A stretch of 64,000 bases of DNA from Mycobacterium montefiorense (GCF_003112775.1 NZ_BFCH01000007.1:388361-452360), one strand, 5' to 3'; positions 36,169 through 44,691 are shown, numbered from the stretch's first letter. The notes: a model not told the origin generated them from the sequence alone. Made by a program: numbers and translations.

Positions 36169-37426
36169 TGGCGGCATCGCCGCCCAGCGTGATGCTTTCG
36201 TGTGGGTATGGCTGCCTGGGCGCGTCGAGCCAGTGGTGGCCGGAAGAGTGCAACGCCAACGTAACGGACGCCGGTACGTATTCGGTTATGGACGCAGTTA
36301 CCTCAGCCGCCCCGACGCCATCAGCCTCTACACACCGGAGTTGCCGCTGAGGGCCGGGTGGCAGATTGCCAGCCCCAACATGCCGATCGCCTCCGCGCTG
36401 CGCGACGCCGGCCCCGATTCTTGGGGGCAGCGCGTGATCCTCGAACGACTCCTCGGGGCCAAGGGGCGCGACGCCGACCCCGGTGACCTGGACCAGATCA
36501 CCTACTTCCTGGAATCGGGATCGAACCGGATCGGCGGCCTGGACTTTCAGACGGGTCCGGATGTCTACGTGCCGCGTGGTAGCTCCGCGACGATTGATGA
36601 GCTGCATGCGGCTGCTGATGCCCTGCAGGAGGGGCGCCCGCTTTCCGATGAACTCGCCGCCGCGCTGGTGCGGGGCACTTCCATTGGTGGTGCACGGCCT
36701 AAGGCGCTCATCGAGGTCGAAGGCGTGAGCCATATCGCCAAGTTCTCTTCGACGTCAGACACGTACCCCGTGGTCAACGCCGAGGCGCTGGCACTTGAGT
36801 TCGCCCGGCGGATCGGGATCGCGACAACGGCGTCATTCCTCACCAGCTCACTTGGCCGCGATGTTCTCATGATCGAGCGGTTCGACCGGCCGGCCGCCGG
36901 TGGCCGGCGCATCGTCGTGTCTGGACTCACGATGCTCGGGCTCGACGAGATGGAGGGGCGGTATGCGACGTATCCAGATCTTTTAGACGTGTTGCGCCAG
37001 AACGGGATCGATGCCGATGTCGGCAAGCGATTGTTCGAACGGATCGTGTTCAACGTGGCCATCGGCAACAACGACGACCACGCGCGCAACCACGCCGCGT
37101 TCTGGGACGGACACACCCTTGAACTAACCCCCGCCTACGACCTGTGCCCCCAGACCCGCTCCGGCGAGACCTCGGCGCAGGCCATGGCTTTCGATCGTGA
37201 CGGCACCCGCGACAGCTCGTTCGCCGCATGCCTGCGCGCCGCACCCGTGTACGGCCTGAGCATCGGCCAGGCGCGTGACATCATCGACGCGCAGATCGAC
37301 CTGATCCAGCGCGAGTGGACGGACGTCGCTGACCTCGCAAAGCTGAGACGAGCACAGCGAAACCTACTGTGGCACAGGCAGATCCTAAATCCGTACGCGA
37401 GCTACGGCTACACGCCCGCGGATTGA
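36146..37426 (+). CDS. hipA: HipA-like serine/threonine kinase toxin
   Basis: A 426-residue HipA-family kinase. The Gly-rich loop is GTSIGGARPKALIE, the ATP Lys lies in SHIAKFSST, the catalytic segment is NVAIGNNDDHARNHAAFW (Asp and Asn in the usual order) and the metal-binding DLC is LTPAYDLCPQT. E. coli HipA phosphorylates glutamyl-tRNA synthetase and causes growth arrest; the target here is unknown. The N-terminal HipA N1 domain is present, so this is a full-length toxin and not the two-part HipS-HipT form. Start GTG 36146 or ATG 36152, both overlapping hipB. Confidence 0.9.
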   Translation: MTMTSTSDGGIAAQRDAFVWVWLPGRVEPVVAGRVQRQRNGRRYVFGYGRSYLSRPDAISLYTPELPLRAGWQIASPNMPIASALRDAGPDSWGQRVILERLLGAKGRDADPGDLDQITYFLESGSNRIGGLDFQTGPDVYVPRGSSATIDELHAAADALQEGRPLSDELAAALVRGTSIGGARPKALIEVEGVSHIAKFSSTSDTYPVVNAEALALEFARRIGIATTASFLTSSLGRDVLMIERFDRPAAGGRRIVVSGLTMLGLDEMEGRYATYPDLLDVLRQNGIDADVGKRLFERIVFNVAIGNNDDHARNHAAFWDGHTLELTPAYDLCPQTRSGETSAQAMAFDRDGTRDSSFAACLRAAPVYGLSIGQARDIIDAQIDLIQREWTDVADLAKLRRAQRNLLWHRQILNPYASYGYTPAD

Positions 37427-37513
37427 CGCGCCCACCGCGCAGCAGCACTTGACGGCAAGGCCACCAACCGCGGGAGAAGCCCCCTCACCACGAAGGAGAG
37501 GGCTAACCCTGAC

Positions 37514-37657
37514 GTGCTCATAGTTAGCATCACGGGCATGGGTAACAGTGCCGAGTATTTGGCTCGACGAATCGCCTTACTGTCTATCGTCGGGCTAAGC
37601 CACCTGTACTTCGGATTCGCTGTCTTGCTAGATCGTGCGCTCAGCGGCCTGACCTGA
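37514..37657 (+). CDS. Possible small membrane peptide (47 aa)
   Basis: In the 319-bp gap after hipA, a GTG at 37514 with GGAGAGGG about 10 nt upstream opens 47 codons. The C-terminal half, IALLSIVGLSHLYFGFAVLL, is a single membrane helix; the N-terminal part contains MGNSAEYLARRI. Function unknown; a small hydrophobic toxin or a gene remnant are both possible. The rest of the gap holds the first copy of the 45-bp repeat. Confidence 0.35.
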   Translation: MLIVSITGMGNSAEYLARRIALLSIVGLSHLYFGFAVLLDRALSGLT

Positions 37658-37684
37658 CAGCGGGTCTGCCGGTGGTGCACGAAG

Positions 37685-37729
37685 TTGTCGGTGGTGCTGC
37701 GTACCGTGCGTGGCATGAACCTCGGGGAG
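37685..37729 (+). repeat. 45-bp repeat, copy A (IS607-like gene start)
   Basis: Begins TTGTCGGTGGTGCTGCGTA and matches 38797-38841 at 37 of 45 positions. It includes an ATG that opens MNLGERAVW before a stop after 16 codons. The phrase MNL-x-E resembles the first residues of IS607-type serine resolvases (recalled as MNLREWA and similar), so it may be a decayed element end. It ends 16 bp before the second HEPN-like gene. Confidence 0.6.
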
Positions 37730-37745
37730 CGAGCGGTTTGGATCA

Positions 37746-38702
37746 ATGACGTACTCATTCCGTAACCGGTTCACGATCTTTGACGATCGATTGAACATCG
37801 ATGCCCATATTCATGAGCTCGCTGACACCGGCGTTGAACACGTGGTTTTGCGGGCCGGCACGTCTGGAACGATGATCAAAGACACCGGCGATCTGGTGGT
37901 AGAGGGTAGCCGGTACCCGGATGAAGGATCCGCCGTCGCGGCAGGGCGGGAATGGCGGCGGGCTTTGACGGTCGCTTTTGCCCGCTCACATGCCGGTGCT
38001 GATTTCGGGCCTGATGATTCGGTAACTCCCAGCACAGACATGATCGTCCCGAACCCTCCAGATCTGTTCGCGCAGATGGGAATTGATCCCGGAGACCGAA
38101 TTGTGTCGGACGAGCACGGGTTGCTGGTGGTCACTTCCGAGCCGCGGCCAAAGTTCTTCTTCATGCAAGCCCACGGCGCTGTCGCCAGAGGCGACGAGCA
38201 ATTCGTTGCGAATCTCAATAATGCTCGTGAGCGAAGTGGTCAAAATTGGTCTCCCGAGAAAGCGCTTGCCCATCGGGTCGTAGCCTCTGCGCTACGTGAT
38301 ACCAACCCAGAGACCCAGCACATCCAACTGACCACGGCCGTCGAAGTGCTACTGCAACAACAAGATCGACCTCAAGATGTCTTTGATGTGTTGAGCCAGT
38401 TTATAAATGACGTTGAACAGGGTGACGAAGGTGACATTAAAAAGAGGCTGCTCGACATCCTGAGGGAAGACCTTGAGGAATCGATATCGCGCGCTGCCTG
38501 CGATCAATTGTTAGCGGTACTGACTGACACGTACGACGGTAAGACGGTGGATACCTTTTTTCGGCGGGTCTACGACATGCGAAGCCGGCTACTTCACCGC
38601 AAGCGGCGTAAGAAAGAAAAGCGCCCAACACCAACAGAGTTGAGCGCCGTCCACTTTGAACTCCTCCGGATGGTTCTCGACTTTCTGGACGCATCCGAGT
38701 GA
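37746..38702 (+). CDS. Second HEPN/ApeA-like protein
   Basis: A 318-residue protein without recognised enzymatic N-terminus. The C-terminal third is helical and carries VYDMRSRLLHRKRRKKEK with Arg279-x4-His284, the RNase motif of HEPN domains, in a context (YD-x-RS-x-x-x-H) close to ApeA-type HEPN proteins of anti-phage systems. Helices AVEVLLQQQDRP and FELLRMVLDFLDA frame the motif. The N-terminal 150 residues look alpha/beta and could be the sensing part. The gene is AT-richer than its surroundings and lies between two imperfect 45-bp repeats, which suggests separate acquisition. Start ATG 37746; ribosome binding site weak. Confidence 0.65.
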   Translation: MTYSFRNRFTIFDDRLNIDAHIHELADTGVEHVVLRAGTSGTMIKDTGDLVVEGSRYPDEGSAVAAGREWRRALTVAFARSHAGADFGPDDSVTPSTDMIVPNPPDLFAQMGIDPGDRIVSDEHGLLVVTSEPRPKFFFMQAHGAVARGDEQFVANLNNARERSGQNWSPEKALAHRVVASALRDTNPETQHIQLTTAVEVLLQQQDRPQDVFDVLSQFINDVEQGDEGDIKKRLLDILREDLEESISRAACDQLLAVLTDTYDGKTVDTFFRRVYDMRSRLLHRKRRKKEKRPTPTELSAVHFELLRMVLDFLDASE

Positions 38703-38796
38703 GCGCGACGAAATCCCACGCCTTCTGCTCACCGCCGGCGGCAGGTCCGGAATTTCCGCACCTGCTTAGCGGTCGCGACCTCGGGCTTTTCGGAGC

Positions 38797-38841
38797 TTGT
38801 CGGTGGCGCTGCGTAGTGTCCGCGGTGTGAACCTCCGGGAG
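38797..38841 (+). repeat. 45-bp repeat, copy B (IS607-like gene start)
   Basis: Begins TTGTCGGTGGCGCTGCGTA; imperfect copy of 37685-37729. Its GTG opens VNLREGAVYRAGQDIAG and the frame runs on into the right 22-bp repeat, ending in PLTRS stop. The start again looks like a truncated resolvase N-terminus. The first ten bases also match the region before the HNH-type gene at the end of the window (63857-63866). Confidence 0.6.
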
Positions 38842-38907
38842 GGGGCCGTATACAGAGCCGGGCAGGACATCGCCGGCAAAACGGCCCGGCCGGTGGCGGC
38901 CGCCAAC

Positions 38908-38929
38908 CCGCTTACTCGCTCTTAGCGGC
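38908..38929. repeat. Right 22-bp direct repeat bounding the island
   Basis: Perfect copy of 34365-34386. On the minus strand it encodes the last residues (AAKSE) and TAA stop of the DUF3107 gene; on the plus strand it still carries the TetR ending (PLTRS stop) after an unrelated sequence. That both gene ends are present in both copies indicates duplication of one ancestral site. Confidence 0.9.
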
Positions 38930-39184
38930 CTTCCCACCGGACTTCGCGCCGGCGTCCGCCCCGATTCCGAAGCCGACCCGACGGCCGTCGGCGGCACCGA
39001 TCTCGACGTAGGCGATCTTGGCGGGGTGGATCAGGTAGCGGCGGCCCTTCTCGTCATTGAGGCCCAGCAGACCCGAACCGTCACGCAGCGCGGCGCTCAC
39101 GGCTTCTTCGACCTCCGCAGGCGTCTGCGCGCTGGAGAAGACCAGCTCGCGCGGACTGTCCGTGATACCGACCTTGACCTCCAC
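38912..39184 (-). CDS. DUF3107 protein (TB9.4, Rv3208A-like)
   Basis: A 90-residue actinobacterial protein with MEVKVGITDSPRELVFSSAQ and GRRYLIHPAKIAYVEIG, typical of DUF3107; function unknown, secreted or cytosolic status not clear (no signal peptide). The last five residues lie in the right 22-bp repeat of the island. In the recalled M. tuberculosis order this gene directly follows the TetR gene. Confidence 0.9.
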   Translation of the reverse strand: MEVKVGITDSPRELVFSSAQTPAEVEEAVSAALRDGSGLLGLNDEKGRRYLIHPAKIAYVEIGAADGRRVGFGIGADAGAKSGGKAAKSE

Positions 39185-39597
39185 GATGGCCCCTTCCGTT
39201 TGATATTCCGTCGCAGGCGTGTCAGCAGCAGGTTAGTGGACGCGGCCGGTGTGTCCCGAGCAGAGGGTGACCGGCGCCAGTTCGCCGTAAGCGAAACACT
39301 GTCTAACGGCAGATAACGATTGGCTCCCAGCTAGATCAAGGTGGCGCGCGGCGGGGGGTCAGGCACTTTCACGTCCGTAACATCGGCATCATCAGAAACA
39401 CGCTCGATGACCGTGCCGGCCTAGATCGTGGCCTTGTCCACGACTACCCCGGCGACGCGACTTATGACGGAGCCGACTACGACGGCTACGACGGCTACGA
39501 CGATGACGAGTACGCCGACGACAAGTACCCCGGCGACGAGTACGACGAGTACAACGAACTGCTGTGGCCAGTCGGCGGCTGGCGCCCGGCCGTCGCG

Positions 39598-40155
39598 GTG
39601 CTCGGCGCGGTGGTGGCGATCGGCGCGATCGCGACGGCCGTCATCATCAACAGCGGCGACAGCGCGTCGACGAAAGCCACGGTGGGGGCGCCGGCTCCCA
39701 GCTCCGTGACGTCCGCGCCGCGGACCACCAGCCCGCCGAGCGCGTCGCAACGCCCCTCGCCGAGCGCCTCGCCACAGCTGCCACCGGAGACGGTCACCAC
39801 GCTGACACCGCCGAGTGTGGCGCTAACGACTCCGCCGCTGGTCGCATCGCCTCCCGCACTCGTACCACCAAGTGCCACAGTGAATCCGAGCACCGTCTAC
39901 TACAGCGTGAGCGGGACGAAGCAGCTGCTGGATTTGGTGAACGTCGTCTACACCGATGCCCGTGGCTATCCGCAAACCGAGTTCAACGTGTCGCTGCCGT
40001 GGACGAAGGTGATCGTGCTGAATCCCGGCGTGACGACCCGATCCGTCGTCGCGACCAGCATCGTGAGCCGGATCAGCTGCGCGATCGTCAATGCCCAGGG
40101 TCAGGTCGAGGTGGCGTCGGCCAACAACTCGAACCTGGCGACCTGCACGAAGTAG
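39598..40155 (+). CDS. Thr/Pro-rich membrane-anchored protein (Rv3209-like); true start unclear
   Basis: From GTG 39598 the product is 185 residues: a membrane helix (LGAVVAIGAIATAVIINSG), a long Pro/Ser/Thr-rich linker and a folded outer domain of about 90 residues starting at YYSVSGTKQLLDLVNVVYT with two Cys. It resembles the MmpS-like membrane protein layout. The same frame is clearly coding further upstream to about 39420, with an acidic Asp/Tyr-rich stretch (DYDGYDGYDDDEYADDKYPG), but contains no ATG, GTG, TTG or CTG back to the TAA at 39304. The gap 39185-39597 therefore holds this uncertain N-terminus and probably the promoter. Confidence 0.65.
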   Translation: MLGAVVAIGAIATAVIINSGDSASTKATVGAPAPSSVTSAPRTTSPPSASQRPSPSASPQLPPETVTTLTPPSVALTTPPLVASPPALVPPSATVNPSTVYYSVSGTKQLLDLVNVVYTDARGYPQTEFNVSLPWTKVIVLNPGVTTRSVVATSIVSRISCAIVNAQGQVEVASANNSNLATCTK

Positions 40156-40158
40156 GGG

Positions 40159-40863
40159 TCAGCTCAGACCGAGCTCGCGCATCCGCCGGTCATGTGTTTG
40201 CTGCAGACGTTCGAAGAACGCGCCGAGGTGGCCCAGGCCCCCGGTTCCGGCTACCACCAAATCGACCAGCTCGTCATGGTCGGCCAGCAGGTATTGCGCC
40301 TGGGTGAACGCTTCGCCGTACAGCCGGCGAGCCCATAGCGCCAATCGGCTGCGCTGTTTGCCGCTCGCGGTCACCGCGGCGCGCACCTCGGCGACGACGA
40401 ACTGCGAGTGCCCGGTTTCGGACAGGGCCTCGCGCACCACGTCGGCGACCTCGTCGGGCAGCACGTCCGCGATCTCGAGGTACAGATCGGCGGCCAGCGC
40501 GTCACCGACATACGTCTTCACCAGTGCTTCCAGCCACGTGCTGGGCATCGTCAACCGGTGGTAGTTCTCGAGCGCCGAGACGTACCTCGACATAGCCGAA
40601 ACGACGTCGACGCCGCGCTTTTCCAGGGCGTCGCGCAGCAGCTCGTAGTGCATCATCTCGGCGGCGGCCATGCTCGCCATCGAGATCCGGCCCCGCAGGT
40701 CAGGCGCCATGCGAGCCTCGTCAGTCAGCCGATAAAACGCGGCCACCTCGCCATAGGCGAGCACTGCGAACAGCTCGTTGACACCCGGGTGGTCCGCGCT
40801 CGGTGCCGAGGAAGGCGAATCGTCTACTTGGTCGGCAGAGGAGGCCGAAGTCATGGCCATCAC
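40159..40863 (-). CDS. Ferritin-like fold protein, MiaE-related (Rv3210c-like)
   Basis: A 234-residue helical protein. Repeated E and E-x-x-H patterns (YGEVAAFYRLT, AAAEMMHYELL, DALAADLYLEI, LSETGHSQFV) fit a di-iron ferritin-like or tRNA-hydroxylase (MiaE) related fold, but the substrate is unknown. Its stop faces the end of the preceding gene (3-bp gap). Upstream, the 247 bp to rhlE are non-coding and contain the rhlE promoter and a 12-bp tandem duplication (GTGACCGCGACC) at 41039-41062. Confidence 0.8.
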   Translation of the reverse strand: MMAMTSASSADQVDDSPSSAPSADHPGVNELFAVLAYGEVAAFYRLTDEARMAPDLRGRISMASMAAAEMMHYELLRDALEKRGVDVVSAMSRYVSALENYHRLTMPSTWLEALVKTYVGDALAADLYLEIADVLPDEVADVVREALSETGHSQFVVAEVRAAVTASGKQRSRLALWARRLYGEAFTQAQYLLADHDELVDLVVAGTGGLGHLGAFFERLQQTHDRRMRELGLS

Positions 40864-41110
40864 TCTAGTAGGCGGACTTGGAAGAAGATGGGTCTGCGCT
40901 GTCGACCAGCTATCATGCAGATAGATAGCGGCTGTATTTCTTCAAATGCTGCTGTCGGCGAAATGTGCGTGCACCGCTGGCCCCCCATCTCAGCAGGGCT
41001 CGGCGACTCGGCGACTTGGAGTCGGAATTCGTGCGCGCGTGACCGCGACCGTGACCGCGACAGAGAACCGACCCAAACGAATAAGTCACCGAAAGGTACA
41101 TCACCCACGC

Positions 41111-42610
41111 ATGACTGCACTGACAAGCAAAACTGAACCCACTTTTGCCGAACTCGGCGTCCGCGACGAGATCGTCCGAGCACTGGCCGAGAAGGGCATC
41201 GAGCACGCCTTCGCCATCCAGGAACTGACTCTGCCGATGGCGCTGGCCGGAGACGACGTCATCGGCCAGGCCCGCACCGGGATGGGTAAAACCCTCGCCT
41301 TCGGCGTCCCGCTGCTGCAGCGCGTCACCAATGGCGTCGGGGTGCGGCCGCTCAATGGCACGCCGCGCGCCCTGGTCGTAGTGCCGACCCGCGAGCTGTG
41401 CCTTCAGGTCACCGAGGACCTGGCCGCCGCGGCCAAACATCTGCTCGCCGACGAGGACCGCCGGCTGTCGGTGGTCTCCATCTACGGCGGACGGGCCTAC
41501 GAACCGCAGATCGACGCGCTGCGCGCCGGCGCCGACGTCGTGGTGGGCACGCCGGGCCGGCTGCTCGACCTTTCGCAGCAAGGTCACCTGCAGCTCGGCG
41601 GGCTCTCGGTACTGGTTCTCGATGAAGCCGACGAGATGCTCGACCTGGGCTTCTTGCCGGACATCGAGCGCATTCTGCGCCAGATACCGGCCGACCGGCA
41701 ATCGATGCTGTTCTCGGCCACCATGCCGGACCCGATCATCACGCTTGCCCGCACCTTCATGGTTCAGCCCACTCATATCCGGGCGGAGGCGCCGCACTCG
41801 GCGGCCACCCACGACACCACCGAGCAGTTCGTCTACCGCGCCCACGCGCTGGACAAGGTGGAGATGGTCAGCCGGATACTGCAGGCCGACGGCCGCGGCG
41901 CGACGATGATCTTCACCCGCACCAAGCGCACCGCCCAGAAGGTGGCCGACGAGCTGGCCGAGCGCGGCTTCAAGGTCGGTGCCGTGCACGGCGACCTCGG
42001 GCAGATCGCCCGCGAGAAGGCACTCAAGGCCTTTCGGGCCGGCGACGTCGACGTGCTGGTGGCCACCGACGTGGCAGCCCGCGGTATCGATATCGATGAC
42101 ATCACCCACGTCATCAACTACCAGATCCCCGAGGACGAACAGGCTTACGTGCACCGAATCGGCCGTACCGGTCGCGCCGGAAAGACCGGAATCGCCGTCA
42201 CTTTGGTGGACTGGGACGAACTGCCCCGCTGGACGGCGATCGACAAGGCGCTGAACCTGGGCTCCCCCGATCCGGCCGAGACCTACTCCAACTCGCCGCA
42301 CCTGTATACCGAGCTGGGCATTCCGGGCGAGGCTGGCGGCACAATCGGTACGCCGCGCAAGTCGCCGGTCAAGCGCCGCGACACCGAACGCAGCACCACG
42401 TCGGAAAAACCGGCCCGGGCCCGCTCGGGTAACCGGCGGCGGCGAACCCGCGCTGGCGAGCCCGTGAACGGCCGCCCAGCCGGCAATGGCACCGACGGCG
42501 AAGCCGCGACGGAGACGGGTTCGGCGTCCAGCAATGGCAGTAACGGCGCGAACAACCGTCGTCGCCGTCGCCGCCACAAGCCGGCGGAAGCCGCCACCAA
42601 CGCCAACTGA
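41111..42610 (+). CDS. rhlE: DEAD-box RNA helicase RhlE
   Basis: A 499-residue DEAD-box helicase: Q motif FAIQELTLPMAL, motif I ARTGMGKTLAF, Ia PTRELCLQ, II VLDEADEMLDLGF, III FSATMPD, V VATDVAARGID, VI HRIGRTGRAGKTG. A basic, Arg/Ser/Asn-rich tail (about 415-499) ends in RRRRRRHK-like clusters that would bind RNA. Start ATG 41111 follows GAAAGGTACATC. It works in ribosome assembly or RNA turnover. Confidence 0.95.
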   Translation: MTALTSKTEPTFAELGVRDEIVRALAEKGIEHAFAIQELTLPMALAGDDVIGQARTGMGKTLAFGVPLLQRVTNGVGVRPLNGTPRALVVVPTRELCLQVTEDLAAAAKHLLADEDRRLSVVSIYGGRAYEPQIDALRAGADVVVGTPGRLLDLSQQGHLQLGGLSVLVLDEADEMLDLGFLPDIERILRQIPADRQSMLFSATMPDPIITLARTFMVQPTHIRAEAPHSAATHDTTEQFVYRAHALDKVEMVSRILQADGRGATMIFTRTKRTAQKVADELAERGFKVGAVHGDLGQIAREKALKAFRAGDVDVLVATDVAARGIDIDDITHVINYQIPEDEQAYVHRIGRTGRAGKTGIAVTLVDWDELPRWTAIDKALNLGSPDPAETYSNSPHLYTELGIPGEAGGTIGTPRKSPVKRRDTERSTTSEKPARARSGNRRRRTRAGEPVNGRPAGNGTDGEAATETGSASSNGSNGANNRRRRRRHKPAEAATNAN

Positions 42611-42634
42611 ACCAGCTGAATCGACGGCCCAGGC

Positions 42635-43846
42635 ATGGTCAAACCCGAACGCCGCACCAAGGGCGATCTGTTGGCCGCCGCGGCAATCGCGGTCGTTGTC
42701 GCCGCAATCGCCTCGCTGATCTGGTGGACCAGCGACGCCCGAGCCACGATCAGCCGCCCCGCCGCGACACCGGCACCCAACCCGAGTTTGGCCCGCGAGG
42801 TGCCGGCCAGCCTGAAGCAGCTGTGGACCGCCGCCAGCTCCGCCACCACGGCACCGGTGATTGTCGGCGGAACGGTGACCACCGGCGACGGTCGCGAGGT
42901 GGACGGGCGCGACGCCGGCACCGGCCAGACGCGCTGGAGCTACTCCCGCGACACCGACCTGTGCGGCCTGTCCTGGGTCTACCACTACGCGGTCGCGGTC
43001 TACCGCGACGACCGCGGTTGCGGCCAGGTCAGCACCATCGACGGATCCACCGGCCGCCGCGGGGCCGCCCGCAGCAGCTACGCCGACCCGCAGGTGCGCC
43101 TGTCGTCGGACGGCACGACGGTGTTGTCGGTCGGCGACACCCGACTGGAGCTGTGGCGTTCCGACATGGTCCGGATGCTTGCCTATGGCGAGACCGACGC
43201 CCGGGTGAAGCCGTCCTCGCGCGGGCTGCACTCTGGATGCAAGCTGGCGTCGGGAGCAGCCAGCTCGCTGGAGGTCGCGGTGCTGGAGAGCTGCGCGAAT
43301 CAAGCCAACCTGCGACTCGCGTTGTTGCGCCCGGGCAAGGAAGACGACGAGCCGCAGCAGCATTTCGTCGCCGAACCCGGGATCACGGCGAACTCGGGCG
43401 CTCGCGTGCTGACGGTTTGGCAGAGCAACGCGGCGGTGTATCTGCCGCTGCCGCAGCCCAGGGTCGACGTCGTCGATGAAATGGGTACCACGGTGGCGAG
43501 CACGCTGCTGCCCAAGCCGCCGTCGAACTCGGCGGTCTCGCAGGCGGGCAACCTGGTGACCTGGTGGACCGGCGATTCCGTGCTGGTCTTCGAGGCGAGC
43601 AACCTGACCCTGCGCTACACCGTCGCCGCGGGCGAGCGGACGGTCCCGTTAGGCCCCGGCACCATGATGGCCGGCAAGCTGCTCATCCCGGTCACCGGCG
43701 CGATCGGTGTCTACGACCCGGTGACGGGAGTCAATGAGCGCAACATTGCCGTGGATCGGGCGCCGAGCAACCAGGCGGTCGTTCCGGCCGTGTCCGGCTC
43801 GCACGTGTTCGAGCAGCGGGGCAACACCGTGGTGGCCCTGGGCTAG
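42635..43846 (+). CDS. Membrane-anchored beta-propeller-like protein (Rv3212-like)
   Basis: A 403-residue protein with an N-terminal membrane helix (LLAAAAIAVVVAAIASLIWW, about 11-31) and an outer domain made of repeated beta segments (TTGDGREVDGRDAGTGQTRW, DGSTGRR, VYDPVTGVNERNI) like PQQ propeller blades. Four Cys in the middle may pair. It is 24 bp after rhlE and probably co-transcribed. Function unknown. Confidence 0.8.
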   Translation: MVKPERRTKGDLLAAAAIAVVVAAIASLIWWTSDARATISRPAATPAPNPSLAREVPASLKQLWTAASSATTAPVIVGGTVTTGDGREVDGRDAGTGQTRWSYSRDTDLCGLSWVYHYAVAVYRDDRGCGQVSTIDGSTGRRGAARSSYADPQVRLSSDGTTVLSVGDTRLELWRSDMVRMLAYGETDARVKPSSRGLHSGCKLASGAASSLEVAVLESCANQANLRLALLRPGKEDDEPQQHFVAEPGITANSGARVLTVWQSNAAVYLPLPQPRVDVVDEMGTTVASTLLPKPPSNSAVSQAGNLVTWWTGDSVLVFEASNLTLRYTVAAGERTVPLGPGTMMAGKLLIPVTGAIGVYDPVTGVNERNIAVDRAPSNQAVVPAVSGSHVFEQRGNTVVALG

Positions 43847-43890
43847 ACGCCGTCGACGCCCACCCAAAATGCGGTGGCCCGGGCTGATGC

Positions 43891-44691
43891 TTACGCGTCG
43901 ATGGCGAACGTCGGCAGCGGTTTGCCGGACTTCCAGTGTTTGAGCAAGGCCTGCGCCAGCGTGGAGTAGGCCACCGCGCCTTTGTTTTTGCGCCCCGCCA
44001 TCACCGATGAGCCCGACGCGCTGGCTTCGGCGAAGCGCACGGTACGCGGGATCGGCGGCGCGAGCACCGGCAACTCGTAGCGGTCCGCGACGTCGAGCAG
44101 CACATCGCGGGTGTGGGTGGTGCGCGAGTCGTACAACGTCGGCAGCGCGCCCAGCAGCCGCAGATTCGGATTGGTGATCTGCTGGACATCGGCGACGGTG
44201 CGCAGGAATTGACCCACACCGCGATGCGCCAGCGTCTCGCACTGCAGCGGCACGATCACCTCATCGGCGGCGGTCAACCCGTTGAGGGTCAGCACCCCCA
44301 GCGACGGCGGGCAATCGATGACGACGACGTCGAATTGATCGGAGACTTTGGCCAGCGCACGCTTGAGCGCGTATTCGCGCCCGGCCCGCATCAACAGCAT
44401 CGCCTCGGCGCCCGCCAAGTCAATGTTGGCCGGCAGCAGCGTCATTCCCTCCATCGTGGTGACCAGCGCGGCGCTCGGCTCGATCTCACCGAGCAGCACT
44501 TCGTGCACGGACAGGGGCAACTTGTCGGGATCCTGCCCAAGCGAGAACGTCAGACAACCCTGTGGATCCAGATCGACAAGCAACACGCGCCGGCCCTTAT
44601 CCACCATCGCCGCGCCCAGCGAGGCAACCGTTGTCGTCTTGGCGACTCCGCCCTTCTGGTTGGCAACCGCCAATACACGCATCTCACTCAC
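43891..44691 (-). CDS. ParA/Soj-family ATPase (Rv3213c-like)
   Basis: A 266-residue deviant Walker ATPase: VANQKGGVAKTTTVASLG, switch I LVDLDPQGCLTFSL, and VVVIDCPPSLGVLTLNGL. It belongs to the Soj/MinD group of chromosome or protein positioning ATPases. No parB lies next to it, so it is an orphan ParA that may place other cell components. Start GTG 44691; ATG 44682 is an alternative. Confidence 0.9.
   Translation of the reverse strand: MSEMRVLAVANQKGGVAKTTTVASLGAAMVDKGRRVLLVDLDPQGCLTFSLGQDPDKLPLSVHEVLLGEIEPSAALVTTMEGMTLLPANIDLAGAEAMLLMRAGREYALKRALAKVSDQFDVVVIDCPPSLGVLTLNGLTAADEVIVPLQCETLAHRGVGQFLRTVADVQQITNPNLRLLGALPTLYDSRTTHTRDVLLDVADRYELPVLAPPIPRTVRFAEASASGSSVMAGRKNKGAVAYSTLAQALLKHWKSGKPLPTFAIDA

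Noticed and set aside
39428..39709. Thr-rich plus-strand ORF (MTEPTTTATTATT...) overlapping the Rv3209-like N-terminus
   Set aside because: It is the +1 shadow of the Asp/Tyr-rich GAC/TAC stretch; the frame that continues into the membrane helix and folded domain is the coding one.
41039..41062. Tandem 12-bp duplication before rhlE as a regulatory element
   Set aside because: Only two copies of a simple GC-rich unit (GTGACCGCGACC); likely replication slippage.
40913..43363. 816-codon minus-strand open frame across rhlE and the next gene
   Set aside because: Antisense to the DEAD-box helicase with all its motifs; composition is that of a shadow frame.
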